A program made the translations under genes and the position numbers. The notes beneath the pieces are model-generated. The model was given only the letters and a program-made list of their open reading frames with translations. It had not been told where the DNA came from and searched no databases. DNA of 64,000 bases from Allolobophora icterica (taxonomy: Eukaryota > Annelida > Clitellata > Crassiclitellata > Lumbricidae), in contig OY744604.1 of the NCBI GenBank assembly GCA_963556255.1, positions 77,268,736 through 77,332,735 on the forward strand, written 5' to 3'. Positions 51,942-63,887 of the stretch are shown here, in pieces. Each line of letters starts with the position of its first letter. The first letter of the stretch is position 1.

Positions 51942-54151
51942 TGTGACGTTCGTCGCTCGAGATCAACTAACCCTTCATCAGACGTGGTGCCAATTTGTGT
52001 CGGTCTTACCCGAGACGCTGCTTCGTCGTCGGGCTGGGTTCGGCTCCAGCCAACTGACCTTCTGGAGTCACCCGGGTCACTATCCTGTCTACTTCTGATG
52101 TAGACGAGCGGTTCCCTGTCTCCGCTCTCAGTGCCCATTTCTCCAAGAGGAGGTTCCGAGGGTATCGCTTGTTTGCGAACAGTGTCGCTGTCAAGCTCCA
52201 TCTCACTTTCGGACTCTGCCACTGCCGCGGTCGCCGGGTGGGCAACGTCCTCGTCCTCAGGATGGCCGTCCTTTAGAACAGGGTTCGCTCTCTTGCCGGC
52301 AGGAGTCCTCAGCTTCCTGTGAGATCTCTTAGTCAAAGACTTCCTCTTTTTCTCCACCTTAACCGAACCCTCACGTACCATTCTGCATCTCGTGACTCTC
52401 GAGTTATCGTCAATAGGGGAAAACTCTGAACGTTCTCTTGTCCGAGAGGACAAGGTGTACATCTGACGAGTCGTCACGTCGTGCCGTCTCAAACACGCGA
52501 ACATCTTGCGATAATATATGCACGTGTGAATTTAACGCGGTATACTGGCCTCACAACACTCTCTTCTGATAGGGCAGGTTCTAGGTCTAAAACCTCCCTA
52601 ACCGCACGCAGAACTGTGTTCCGACCGGCGCACGAGGTGGGCCCTACTTCGCACTTCGGTCAGTTCTCGGAACTACGTGTTTCGATCACCAAGTTATTTG
52701 CTCTGAATAACGACTGGTTTGAATACAAGATTTTCCTGATTCTATCGTTTTCCTGGTCTTACCGCACTGTAATCAGTTGTCGGGCGGTCTTTCGGTAACA
52801 GTGGTCTTTCCCAGTAACTATTTTTAGTTACCGGGCGATGGAGCCCCTCCAACGCTCCACCGGCGTGTCAGCCATCCAAGTGTCACAATCCAAATGTAAC
52901 GCTGACCCCGTAAGGTTACCAGAATGTCCTGAATTTTGTTCCCAAGAATTTCCGAATTTTGGTTCCCTAACGAGGGTCACACTTACTCCCACAGGTAACC
53001 GGACAAGCTCCGATCGCGGGGTTCTTCAAAACCCAAGAGGGAATTTCCTGCCTGTCGCCAAATTTACCCTTATTATCGTTTTTGTACTAAATTGGTTTTT
53101 TCAGGTATCCCGACGGTCACTTCACCGAGTGCCGAAGTCGCGTAAAACTCTCCCAGCCGAAGACGCCGAAGTCGCGTAAAACTCTCCCGGCCGAGTACGC
53201 CGAAAGCGCGTAGAACTTCCCCTGTGTCGAGTACGCCGAAATCGCGTAAAACTCTTCTCAGTGGATAAAACCAAACACTGTCGGATCTTGGAGTTCTTCG
53301 AACTCCAAGAGGGATTTCCTTGCCCGACGCCAAATTTACTCTTGGTTTCAGGGATTTCAGAATTCCAGAAAATGGCTACCTTAAGAAGGTCACCTTACTC
53401 TCATGGGTTACCGGACAAGCTCCGATCGCGGAGTTCTTCAAAACCCAAGAGGGACTTTCCTGCCCGTCGCCAAATTCACCCTGGTTTTCGATCTCACACT
53501 GAATTGGTTTTCCTGTGTATCAACGGTATCCTTCCCCGAGTATTACTCAGCCGTAGATTTCCCACGATCGGGATCTAGACCGCTTCGCGATCAACTGAGG
53601 GATCCAACCCGCCGGATCGGCGCTGTCGGCCCGTCTCCCAACAGTGAACTTCTTTAGCTGTACTCGGGATCGCCTGATTATATTATTCGGACGCCCCTTT
53701 CGTCCGTAAATATATTTGTACTAACCGGAAACTCGAACTCTGACTCTGTCGTAGCCAAAATCACTCGCCTACCACACTGAGTGCAGTATATTTGAATCGG
53801 TAACTGAGTCGCTAACCAACAACGCTGTTTAACAGTATTGCTATGTATGAAGAGTCGAACCAACTCTTCACGTATAAAGCAGCGCACCGTGAGGCAGGCT
53901 CTATGCATCCCGAATGAGCGCGTCTGCTCGCTATGCGCTGGCTTCAGACCGTCGATCGGGCCTCCCCACCACGGTCGTTGCTGGCCAGTTGCCTATTGAA
54001 ATTAAATAAAAATTAAATGATCGATGCTGGGCCTTCGCATGTAAAATTAAGAGAAACGATGCTGTTCCCTTCGCATGTAAACTTAAAGAAAACGATGCTA
54101 TTCGCATAAAATAAATCCTCCCACTTACGCACTGTGGCCTTGACCACCACA
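51942..54151 (-). repeat. 3' LTR of retrotransposon 2
   Basis: Contains a copy of the gag start (frame from 52,504 downward) and the same leader repeats as element 1, with several sequence differences between the two elements. The polypurine tract is at 54,152-54,164. Confidence 0.9.
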
Positions 54152-54893
54152 CTCTCCCCACCTTACTTAGATGCGGAGCATCTCTGCCAAAATCGGGGAC
54201 CTTAATCAAACGTGACAGGAACATCCCCAACCCAGATCCACTTAGAGAGCAAGGAACCAAATGCACCTTTGGTTATAGGGCGGTATATCAACAATCTCGG
54301 CACCCTGCACGTACGCCAAACAACGATGAGAACCGTGATAGCGACAGCCTATTTAATGATGCTTTCGATCCGAACCACCACCCTACTGGCAACCTGTCGT
54401 ACCTGACAAATCGCCAACCTTAACAGGCCCTCTATCATGAACCTGGGCTCTACCGGACCCCAAGGGCCAGGAGAACTAAAGGAGAGAAAAGTCGCCCACT
54501 GTCTCCCGATCTGGTAACCATCGTCGATCAGTCACACCCGGTACCACTTCAAAATCGTGAAAGAAAAATAAAAGCGGACAACAGTTTGTACTGGAATCTT
54601 TACTCGTTTCAGTACTAACCACTAATCCAATGTTTAACCGAAACATATCATCAAAAGGAAACTTAAACAGTCATTCGCTGACAATCTGTAAAACCAACGC
54701 AATTAAGCGTTGCTGGTAGCACAGGTACGGTATGCTCCCAGATACCGCTCAAAAGAAATACTCTCATCAAAAGGGCAACTGAAACATGGGTCTCGAATAG
54801 TCAATGAAACCAACGCAATTAAGCGTTCATCTAGTTGGTCCTAGATACACGTCTGCTTCAGAAGGTCACTAACAAGGACTTCTACAGTCGTAG

Positions 54894-55187
54894 TCATCCA
54901 TCCAAGCGAGGTCTTCGTCTCGTCCGTCGTCCAGGTGGCAATTCTGGATCAGCGGTCTCGTCTGGATTCTCTGAAGGTTCCTCTGGTTCATGTTCTGCAT
55001 TAGGATCTTGAGCCAGGACTGGCCAGTCTACTGTAGGTAACTCAAGATTTCTGTCCCTCTCCGGTAACCAGGTACTCGGAGGTTTACCGTAAAACGGCTT
55101 CAATTTATCCACGTGCACAACCATTAGCGTGGATTTCGGACTCTTCTGAATCCGGTACAGACACGGACTGAGCACTTGAATAACCAA
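54894..55187 (-). pseudogene. pol: Retrotransposon 2 integrase C-terminal remnant
   Basis: 97-codon frame matching the end of the element 1 integrase frame (VIQVLSPCLYRIQ to the basic C-terminus RRTRRRPRLDG). It is left after the large deletion; the join to the protease frame is at about 55,230 and is out of frame. Confidence 0.85.
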
Positions 55188-57121
55188 GAATGGGCCGGTG
55201 TAATAGCGAGCCCATTTTGTCTTCCTTCCTGACGATCAACTTCCGGTAACATGGAAAGCGGTTGACGTCTCAAAGGTTGCCGAACTGGTTTCTCCTGTCC
55301 CGTATCGATCTCGTGTTGGATCACCGAAGTGAATCCGTTATCACTTTCGTTAAGGGAAAACGTTGCGCTGTACGTTAGCACAAGTTTTCGTAACCTGATT
55401 CGCTCTTCTTCCGAAATGTCTGCTGGCACTTCTTCCCATAGTCGTTTTAGGGTCTGTTCGGCAAGTGGGTTGAGCGTCTGCTCCGCCACACTGGCCGTTG
55501 TACTAATCTTCGATCCAAACCGGTCAATCGTACTTTGCTGCTTTCCTCGGCGTTCCTCCGGATAACCTGGGCCCATAGGCTTCTCCGGATTTTCGCTTCG
55601 GTAAGGCTCATCATACGATTCCGTTCTGGCTCGATTAACTGTCACATCGACTACGTTCACTCGCTCCAGCGGACATTCAGTCCGTTTCTTGACTAGCGAA
55701 TCTCTGTCTCCAACATTCAACATCCTGATCCACACTTCCGTGTCTCTTCCTGTCACCAACGTACGTCCGATTATCAAATCTTTTGATAATTCCATTGGAA
55801 TGGTCGTCCAATCTTCGTTATCTTTTTGGAAATGCGGGTATACTACCCAAGCTGGAACGTCAACTTCGCTCCTTGGAGGAACTATTATGTCCTCTTGCAC
55901 AATAACCCTCCGGCACATGGACTCGGTAACGACCTCTTTCAGAGGGATCTTCTCGCTCCCAAGGAAAACGCATCGACTTGCGAAGTCCCATCTTGCCTGA
56001 TTGGCTTCCAGCCAAGATAACCCCAAGATCACTTCTGTCACTTGGTCTGTAACTAGACAGGGTACAGGGTACACCTGCTTTCCGATCCGAATCTTAAGGT
56101 TAGTTTCACCATCCACCTTAATCTGACTTCCATTAGCGGCTAGGAGTCGCTGTTCTGACGGTACTAGCACAGCGTCTAGCACGAAACGTCGTGGCACAAG
56201 TGACATTTCACTTCCAGAATCAAGTAGACAGTGTATACGTTTTCCTGCCAGTCTCGCAACCACGTAGGCCACCCTACTGCCTTTGACCAGTCGGTTTTGG
56301 GTTTCCTCTTGTATCGGTTCAGCCTTTGTAGGTTCACTGGTACCGGTTGCACCATTCGTCTCAGCGTTTCTCTGAGGACAATATCGCTTCATGTGTCCTT
56401 TTCGTTTGCACAAGTAGCATTCGATATCCGGGTTACGCAACCGTGTGGGCGGATAAATCCGTCGCCACCCCACATTCGGTTCGGTTGTCCTCTGATCTCC
56501 CACAGCTAGATCAGAACTGTTCTCCCTTTCATGAGGTTTACTCGGAACGATGCCCAAATTCTGATTTATTGTCACTCGATCAAGTTCTCTTGAAAGATTT
56601 TTAATCTTTCGCTCGAGATCTTCTAGACGACGAGACTGTTGCCCCTCAGTGCTCGAGTCTTTTCGGTCTTCCATGGTAACTTTAACTCTCGCGTGTCTCC
56701 GGTCTAAATCACCACCTTGTGTCGAAGATCGACCATAGGCATCCAACCTCACCGCATGTTTATACGCCGCTTCGAGGTTAACTGGTTCTCGCTCGCGCAC
56801 CTTCTGCCCCAAATCTTGGTTTGCCAGTGCATCAATGAAAGCGTCACAAGCGACCGTCTCGACGATATCACTTGTTGGTCCTGGGTATGCCAAAGCCATT
56901 AGCCTTCGTACTTCCTGCACTACACTACTCAGCGTTTCTCCGTGAGCCTGCCGGTAAGTGCGAAGTTTCATCCGATATAGGCTAGTTTGGTCATCAGACC
57001 CGTACCGGGCCTTAAGCCGCTCAACAAGTTCTCGCCAAGACACGTCCCTCTGTGCACCCATGTCCCACAACAGCTGCGAAGCGGGACCCGTAACAATCTC
57101 GGCACCCTGCACGTACGCCAA
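55124..57121 (-). pseudogene. Retrotransposon 2 capsid end, zinc knuckle and protease
   Basis: Frame containing the gag domain, read without the one-base gap of element 1 (WDMGAQRDVSWRELVERL), the zinc knuckle CYLCKRKGHMKRYC, protease LLDSGSEMSL and the linker before RT. It runs into the deletion junction and ends in out-of-frame integrase sequence. Its gag-domain start is separated from the upstream gag frame by the insertion at about 57,091-57,173. Confidence 0.85.
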
Positions 57122-57152
57122 AACGATGAAAACCGTGATAGCGACAGCCTAT

Positions 57153-59603
57153 TTAATGATGCTTTCGATCCGAAAGGGCACACATTAACTGGTCTGCTTT
57201 TTCCTGATCACTCCACCGGTTGCACCGTGCACAAACTTCGAACTTTGCTAGAAAGGCTGCGATCGCTGACTTGCCATCGTACTTCTCTAGCTTGATTCGT
57301 ATACCGCGATCCGATCGGTCTTCGCCTCTTGTCCGTGTAACAAGTGATCTTCCGACACTCTTCTTGGGATTTCCTCTCCGGTTGTCCTCATCGTTACTCC
57401 TGGAATCGTTTTCCTCGTCTGTCCTCACCACTGACCGGTGCCGACTCTGTCCCCTCAGAGTACCCAACGTCTTCCCTGTACGCCACTTAGAATACATCGT
57501 AGTCATCTCTCGGTCGTCTGACGTTGCACTGTCTTCATCAGAGATGTACTCAGCCGGTCTCTGACCTTTTCTACGAGGCTCACCACCTGCGTAGTCTTTG
57601 GACTCCGATCGTTTATATTTATTGCGAGAGCTCTGAGAGTTTCCGTTGACGAACGTAACTCTTCTGTCTTCTTCGCGAATATCTCTTTTTCCTGACTCTG
57701 GCGGTCTGTCAGATTCGTCGTACCTAAGACAATTACGACTTCTCGAATCTGGTTTGTGCCCTTTAGAGTACCGCTCGTGGGTCTCATCCCAGGCCAAATG
57801 ATCTCTGTCTCTTCCCATGTTCGATTCTCTCTCGGTTTCTCTATCAAGTGCCTGTTTTAAACCGCGTCTCTCGTACTCTGGTAGACGTTCCTTACCATAC
57901 GTCTCCCTTTCAGTTTTCTCATAACTCTCGTGTCTTCCTCGTTGGCGGAGATTTTTCCTGTCAAAGACTCCGGTTCTCATGGCCTCTTCTGGACCAACAC
58001 TATCGGTGTCTGAATCCGAAGAACTCACTGACGAACGTAATTTCGCCTCAACTCTTCCTCTTGTCAACAGACGTTGTCGACTCGATTGCCTTGCCGTTTT
58101 TCCGTGTGACTCTCTCCCGCTGTCCTCGGGAAGATAGCGGCTACGTAACTTTTCCGAAGTTCCCGAAAGCGAAACTTCCTCACGTGTCTCTGTGTTACCT
58201 CGGCTCCGTGCCGGCTCTTCGATCTGCAGCTTCCCTCGGCGATCCATCTGGTAACCTGGGCCCGTAGGTTTCCCCGATGTCTCGCGTCGGTAAGACTTCG
58301 CATGCTGAGCAGCAGGAACAGACAGTTCTTCAAGTTTCGAACTCATCATTGCCACACTCTGTCGCAGGTAAGACATCTCCGCTTGCCAATCTACCTCATC
58401 GGTCACAGGTCTTGGGCGACCTTCTTCCATGTTGGTAAACGGTACTCGATTACCTTCGTTTCGCTGATGCGCTACGATGTCACCACTCGTTTTCTGCACT
58501 ACGGCGTCACCCCGCGGTTTCAGGCCTGTCTCAATGTCTCTTGGCCTATCACAAGCCTGTCTCAACTGTACAGGTTGCCTGCCCCGTACAATACTAGGTA
58601 CTTGACCCTGCACCAGGTTCCCCGATCTATTGTCGAACGTTCTCTCATGTATTATACGCGGAACTCTATTGTCGTCGAGTGGTTTGGACCTGTCAAACCT
58701 ACTCTCACCAACGGTCTCTCGCCAGTGTGTGAATGTCTCGTTATTCACATCGTTCTGTACTACCTCAGTAGTCTTTGGAACGGTTATCAACCATCCGTTA
58801 TCCTCGTGGAAACCTCTTTCACGCCCACTGCGGGTTCCAGCTTCCGTTTCAAATGCACTGGTTTCGTCAGGTGCACCCGTTTCATCAAGCAACCTTCGTT
58901 TGCTTTTCCGTTTACGTAACTTTGGACGCGCGCCTCCGTGCTCACTATGGGGCACTTCATCCGACTCGTCCTCGGTATCTTCCTGACCTTGCCTGGTTCT
59001 GTGACAAGAAAACGTTAGTACCCCACTTCTGGTACCAGTTTGTGACGTTCGTCGCTCGAGATCAACTAACCCTTCATCAGACGTGGTACCAATTTGTGTC
59101 GGTCTTACCCGAGACGCTGCTTCGTCGTCGGGCTGGGTTCGGCTCCAGCCAACTGACCTTCTGGAGTCACCCGGGTCACTATCCTGTCTACTTCTGATGT
59201 AGACGAGCGGTTCCCTGTCTCCGCTCTCAGTGCCCATTTCTCCAAGAGGAGGTTCCGAGGGTATCGCTTGTTTGCGAACAGTGTCGCTGTCAAGCTCCAT
59301 CTCACTTTCGGACTCTGCCACTGCCGCGGTCGCCGGGTGGGCAACGTCCTCGTCCTCAGGATGGCCGTCCTTTAGAACAGGGTTCGCTCTCTTGCCGGCA
59401 GGAGTCCTCAGCTTCCTGTGAGATCTCTTAGTCAAAGACTTCCTCTTTTTCTCCACCTTAACCGAACCCTCACGTACCATTCTGCATCTCGTGACTCTCG
59501 AGTTATCGTCAATAGGGGAAAACTCTGAACGTTCTCTTGTCCGAGAGGACAAGGTGTACATCTGACGAGTCGTCACGTCGTGCCGTCTCAAACACGCGAA
59601 CAT
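57153..59603 (-). CDS. gag: Retrotransposon 2 gag N-terminal region
   Basis: 816-codon frame starting inside the 5' LTR as in element 1, with the same charged N-terminal extension. It has an in-frame 13-codon stretch (VPRIIHERTF region) that element 1 lacks. It ends prematurely where a copy of the element's own 3' region is inserted. Apart from that it is intact, which shows the LTR-internal start is conserved between copies. Confidence 0.85.
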   Translation of the reverse strand: MFACLRRHDVTTRQMYTLSSRTRERSEFSPIDDNSRVTRCRMVREGSVKVEKKRKSLTKRSHRKLRTPAGKRANPVLKDGHPEDEDVAHPATAAVAESESEMELDSDTVRKQAIPSEPPLGEMGTESGDREPLVYIRSRQDSDPGDSRRSVGWSRTQPDDEAASRVRPTQIGTTSDEGLVDLERRTSQTGTRSGVLTFSCHRTRQGQEDTEDESDEVPHSEHGGARPKLRKRKSKRRLLDETGAPDETSAFETEAGTRSGRERGFHEDNGWLITVPKTTEVVQNDVNNETFTHWRETVGESRFDRSKPLDDNRVPRIIHERTFDNRSGNLVQGQVPSIVRGRQPVQLRQACDRPRDIETGLKPRGDAVVQKTSGDIVAHQRNEGNRVPFTNMEEGRPRPVTDEVDWQAEMSYLRQSVAMMSSKLEELSVPAAQHAKSYRRETSGKPTGPGYQMDRRGKLQIEEPARSRGNTETREEVSLSGTSEKLRSRYLPEDSGRESHGKTARQSSRQRLLTRGRVEAKLRSSVSSSDSDTDSVGPEEAMRTGVFDRKNLRQRGRHESYEKTERETYGKERLPEYERRGLKQALDRETERESNMGRDRDHLAWDETHERYSKGHKPDSRSRNCLRYDESDRPPESGKRDIREEDRRVTFVNGNSQSSRNKYKRSESKDYAGGEPRRKGQRPAEYISDEDSATSDDREMTTMYSKWRTGKTLGTLRGQSRHRSVVRTDEENDSRSNDEDNRRGNPKKSVGRSLVTRTRGEDRSDRGIRIKLEKYDGKSAIAAFLAKFEVCARCNRWSDQEKADQLMCALSDRKHH
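59013..59037 (-). promoter_or_regulatory. Primer-binding site of retrotransposon 2
   Basis: Same position relative to the LTR and nearly the same sequence as in element 1 (TGGTACCAGAAGTGGGGT), with one difference toward its 3' end. Confidence 0.6.
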
Positions 59604-61250
59604 CTTGCGATAATATATGCACGTGTGAATTTAACGCGGTATACTGGCCTCACAACACTCTCTTCTGATAGGGCAGGTTCTAGGTCTAAAACCTCCCTAA
59701 CCGCACGCAGAACTGTGTTCCGACCGGCGCACGAGGTGGGCCCTACTTCGCACTTCGGTCAGTTCTCGGAACTACGTGTTTCGATCACCAAGTTATTTGC
59801 TCTGAATAACGACTGGTTTGAATACAAGATTTTCCTGATTCTATCGTTTTCCTGGTCTTACCGCACTGTAATCAGTTGTCGGGCGGTCTTTCGGTAACAG
59901 TGGTCTTTCCCAGTAACTATTTTTAGTTACCGGGCGATGGAGCCCCTCCAACGCTCCACCGGCGTGTCAGCCATCCAAGTGTCACAATCCAAATGTAACG
60001 CTGACCCCGTAAGGTTACCAGAATGTCCTGAATTTTGTTCCCAAGAATTTCCGAATTTTGGTTCCCTAACGAGGGTCACACTTACTCCCACAGGTAACCG
60101 GACAAGCTCCGATCGCGGGGTTCTTCAAAACCCAAGAGGGAATTTCCTGCCTGTCGCCAAATTTACCCTTATTATCGTTTTTGTACTAAATTGGTTTTTT
60201 CAGGTATCCCGACGGTCACTTCACCGAGTGCCGAAGTCGCGTAAAACTCTCCCAGCCGAAGACGCCGAAGTCGCGTAAAACTCTCCCGGCCGAGTACGCC
60301 GAAAGCGCGTAGAACTTCCCCTGTGTCGAGTACGCCGAAATCGCGTAAAACTCTTCTCAGTGGATAAAACCAAACACTGTCGGATCTTGGAGTTCTTCGA
60401 ACTCCAAGAGGGATTTCCTTGCCCGACGCCAAATTTACTCTTGGTTTCAGGGATTTCAGAATTCCAGAAAATGGCTACCTTAAGAAGGTCACCTTACTCT
60501 CATGGGTTACCGGACAAGCTCCGATCGCGGAGTTCTTCAAAACCCAAGAGGGACTTTCCTGCCCGTCGCCAAATTCACCCTGGTTTTCGATCTCACACTG
60601 AATTGGTTTTCCTGTGTATCAACGGTATCCTTCCCCGAGTATTACTCAGCCGTAGATTTCCCACGATCGGGATCTAGACCGCTTCGCGATCAACTGAGGG
60701 ATCCAACCCGCCGGATCGGCGCTGTCGGCCCGTCTCCCAACAGTGAACTTCTTTAGCTGTACTCGGGATCGCCTGATTATATTATTCGGACGCCCCTTTC
60801 GTCCGTAAATATATTTGTACTAACCGGAAACTCGAACTCTGACTCTGTCGTAGCCAAAATCACTCGCCTACCACACTGAGTGCAGTATATTTGAATCGGT
60901 AACTGAGTCGCTAACCAACAACGCTGTTTAACAGTATTGCTATGTATGAAGAGTCGAACCAACTCTTCACGTATAAAGCAGCGCACCGTGAGGCAGGCTC
61001 TATGCATCCCGAATGAGCGCGTCTGCTCGCTATGCGCTGGCTTCAGACCGTCGATCGGGCCTCCCCACCACGGTCGTTGCTGGCCAGTTGCCTATTGAAA
61101 TTAAATAAAAATTAAATGATCGATGCTGGGCCTTCGCATGTAAAATTAAGAGAAACGATGCTGTTCCCTTCGCATGTAAACTTAAAGAAAACGATGCTAT
61201 TCGCATAAAATAAATCCTCCCACTTACGCACTGTGGCCTTGACCACCACA
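59041..61250 (-). repeat. 5' LTR of retrotransposon 2
   Basis: 2,210 bp, starting TGTGGTGG on the minus strand and ending GTCACA. Same length as the 3' LTR. Confidence 0.9.
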
Positions 61251-61254
61251 ATAC

Positions 61255-61700
61255 AACCCATTTTCCTATATGGATCGGAACGTTGGACAATGCGAAAACA
61301 AGATGAAAAAAGAATTCTTACAGCAGAAATGAACTGGCTGAGGAAGATCGCAGAGATTTCAAGACTGCAGAAAATAAGAATCGATTACATAAGACAATCA
61401 TTAGGCATCAAAGCAACTCTGCTAGACAAAGTCGTTCAACGAAGACTCCGATGGTTTGGACATGTAGAGAGGATTCCAGTTGATAGAATCCCACACAGTG
61501 CACTACATGCAGGATTTGAAGGGAAAAGACACAAGGGCAGACCAAGACTACGCTGGATAGATAATATAACTGACCCAATAACATCACTTGGACTAACATT
61601 AATAATGTCTTACGAGCCCTTTCAACGTGATCGTACAGCTATGCAACTATGCAGCAGTATTCACTATATGAATAGCATTGACTTTAGTTAATTTATTGGA
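61255..61700 (+). pseudogene. RTE-like LINE, C-terminal part (right part of split copy)
   Basis: Plus-strand frame with PIFLYGSERWTMRKQDEKRI, then EMNWLRKIAEISRLQKIR, QRRLRWFGHVERIP and GRPRLRWIDNITDP, the usual C-terminal region of RTE-like LINEs. It continues the fragment ending at 51,941 across retrotransposon 2. Confidence 0.85.
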
Positions 61701-63887
61701 CTGAACTGTGGGTGCTTCGGGAGGATTAAACCTGACTCAGTGCCTGCATTTTATCACGGTCGGGTTTGGCTTTGATCTAGGAGATCTTAATATTATTGTT
61801 AATAATATTAACTTTATTGGAATGGAACAGACTGCCAATGTTTCTCATATGCTGCAAATCTTCTTTCCTCCAAGAAAGGCCTTAACACCCATTAATTTAT
61901 GACTGCTTTTAAAAAGTTGGATATCTATCTGCTCTTCATCTGGCGACTGATTAGCTGCGTCTCAGATTCACATTTAGACTGTGTGACTATGCATTAAAAA
62001 GTATCATAAGAAAAAGAATAATACTGAGTACCTGAAGTGGCACCAGCTGGTTTAGTTCAACTGTGGTTTGTGACTCCTCTCGTTATGTAGGCACTACGAT
62101 GAATGCTGTTTCTGAACCGATAAGCATTGAGTTATACAGCGTTATTGTTTAAATAATGCGCAATATGACGATGGCTTAAGCTCTATAACAATTAACAGCG
62201 GAAGACACAGAATATGTTGGATGTCGTTTGAAATGCAGAAACCTGTTGACACTAATAAGGATGCACATACATAATATCGCTATCCCGAGCAATTAATAAT
62301 GTTTGATATATATATGCTAAAACGTCGCAAATTACCTTGTCCAAAGATCGAAAAAGCTAGCATAAGCCATACAGTACAAGTCCTAATGTTCAAGCACTGA
62401 TTGGATATTTAACCAACAAACGTTATTCTTTCTTGAGTAGAAGCATAAAGGCCGGCTGTTGAAGTGTCATGTTCATAATAAGCATATGATATACGCAAGA
62501 GAGCACAATGCATTGATGACTGGCGAACTTATCGTATCTAATATCTCTACTATTTGCTAATAGACCAGCTAACAAAGCAACTTCATCCGCTATCCCCCGT
62601 GTTGTTTCGCCACCATCATGTTCCAGGCGTTGAATATATGTTAACTTATTATAATGAGATGCACACTGCCCAACGATAAAAACAGTAGGACGATAGATGG
62701 TAACTTTCAGCCTCTCTAAAGCCCATCAAAGTTTTTTTATATATTGCAACGTAAAAACATTGCATACATCCGCATATTGTGCAACCATTGAAAGAGTTAT
62801 TAAAAATGCCTGAAACATGTGATTCAGTATAGCGCATTGTAACCGACAAGGTGAGTTAACAAAGCAATACAAAATTGCACAAAAAGAGAACAAACAGTGG
62901 ATCAAAGCGCATGTTAAATTATCGCAGGTATGCGTATTTGATTTCAACATCCAGTGTACAGACTGAGCTTTAGGCCTAAGAAATCTATATCTACACAAAA
63001 GTAAGCCAGAGAATTGCATATTCCCATTTCGCCTCAGTAGTGTTATTCTCTTAAGGACATAATCAATAAACGGGGTATTCTATGCCCAACTTGTTAGCCT
63101 GTGTGTAACAGGTCTTATTGCGTAATATGGAGGCCAAAGTCAGAAGTAAATAATCCCTGACACTTAGGCTTCTGAGTGGGTTCATTGCCTTCTGGCCCCG
63201 CTTGTAAATTTGAGGTTGAGAGTGAGGGTCGAGAGTCAGTAATTTTTTAGTTCCACTCTTTCTATGCGGAAAGATTACATTTAAGCTGCAAAATACTGAT
63301 AAGTACATGACTATACAAGCATCTTAAACATTTCTTTAGATTTTCACGTATCACGTGATGAACTTCGGCTGTTCTTGCTGAGCTTCTGGAGTCCTTGTTA
63401 TTGTAAATACTAGACAGAGAGGTGTGCTACCTTGGACTTGGTATCAACTGGGTCAACAAGATTCAGACAACAGTACAACTTCCTCTACAGGCTACGAAAA
63501 ACACGGTATAACTGATAGGAGATTTCAATTATCTTGGATCGGACGGCGAGGCTAATGGTAACAGCGATTCTGAGCTCCGTCGGCGAATGGCAAATCCCCG
63601 TGGTGGAATGAACACACGTAATCGGGAAATTTTAAATGCGAAAATTCGTCAGGACACCAAAATTTGCCTGATCTTACATGCTACACCTGGGTTCTTCTAT
63701 TATAGGGCTGATACCTTGACGCTGACAATGAACACAGTAAAGAAAATTTTGATGCCTCGGAACAAGGGTGCCTTAGAGAATCTTGCGTCTGCCTTATACT
63801 GTGCACCTTATTATTGTAGAATTTTCATGGACATACCTCCATCTCTAGCAAAGAGTCATCCATATAGAAACTTAAATTACTAGAGGA
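61701..63887. other. Start of a further receptor block (paralog of 38,360-40,610)
   Basis: Colinear with 38,360-40,610 from about 61,908, for example GGATATCTAACTGC against GGATATCTATCTGC and the TTGTCCAAAGATCGAAAAAG stretch. It lacks the MITE found there. No gene recognised; by analogy another receptor tail exon should lie just beyond the window. Confidence 0.7.

Larger units (their letters stand above)
51942..61250 (-). mobile_element. Ty3/gypsy-type LTR retrotransposon 2 (internally deleted)
   Basis: 9.3-kb minus-strand relative of retrotransposon 1. Both LTRs are 2,210 bp (59,041-61,250 and 51,942-54,151) and appear identical where compared. The 4-bp duplication ATAC flanks it (51,938-51,941 and 61,251-61,254). 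It retains gag, zinc knuckle and protease. A deletion of about 2.45 kb at about 55,230 removes RT, RNase H and most of integrase, with a short AGG overlap at the join. It is inserted in an RTE-like LINE. It could only have moved with enzymes supplied in trans, unless the deletion came after insertion. Confidence 0.92.
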
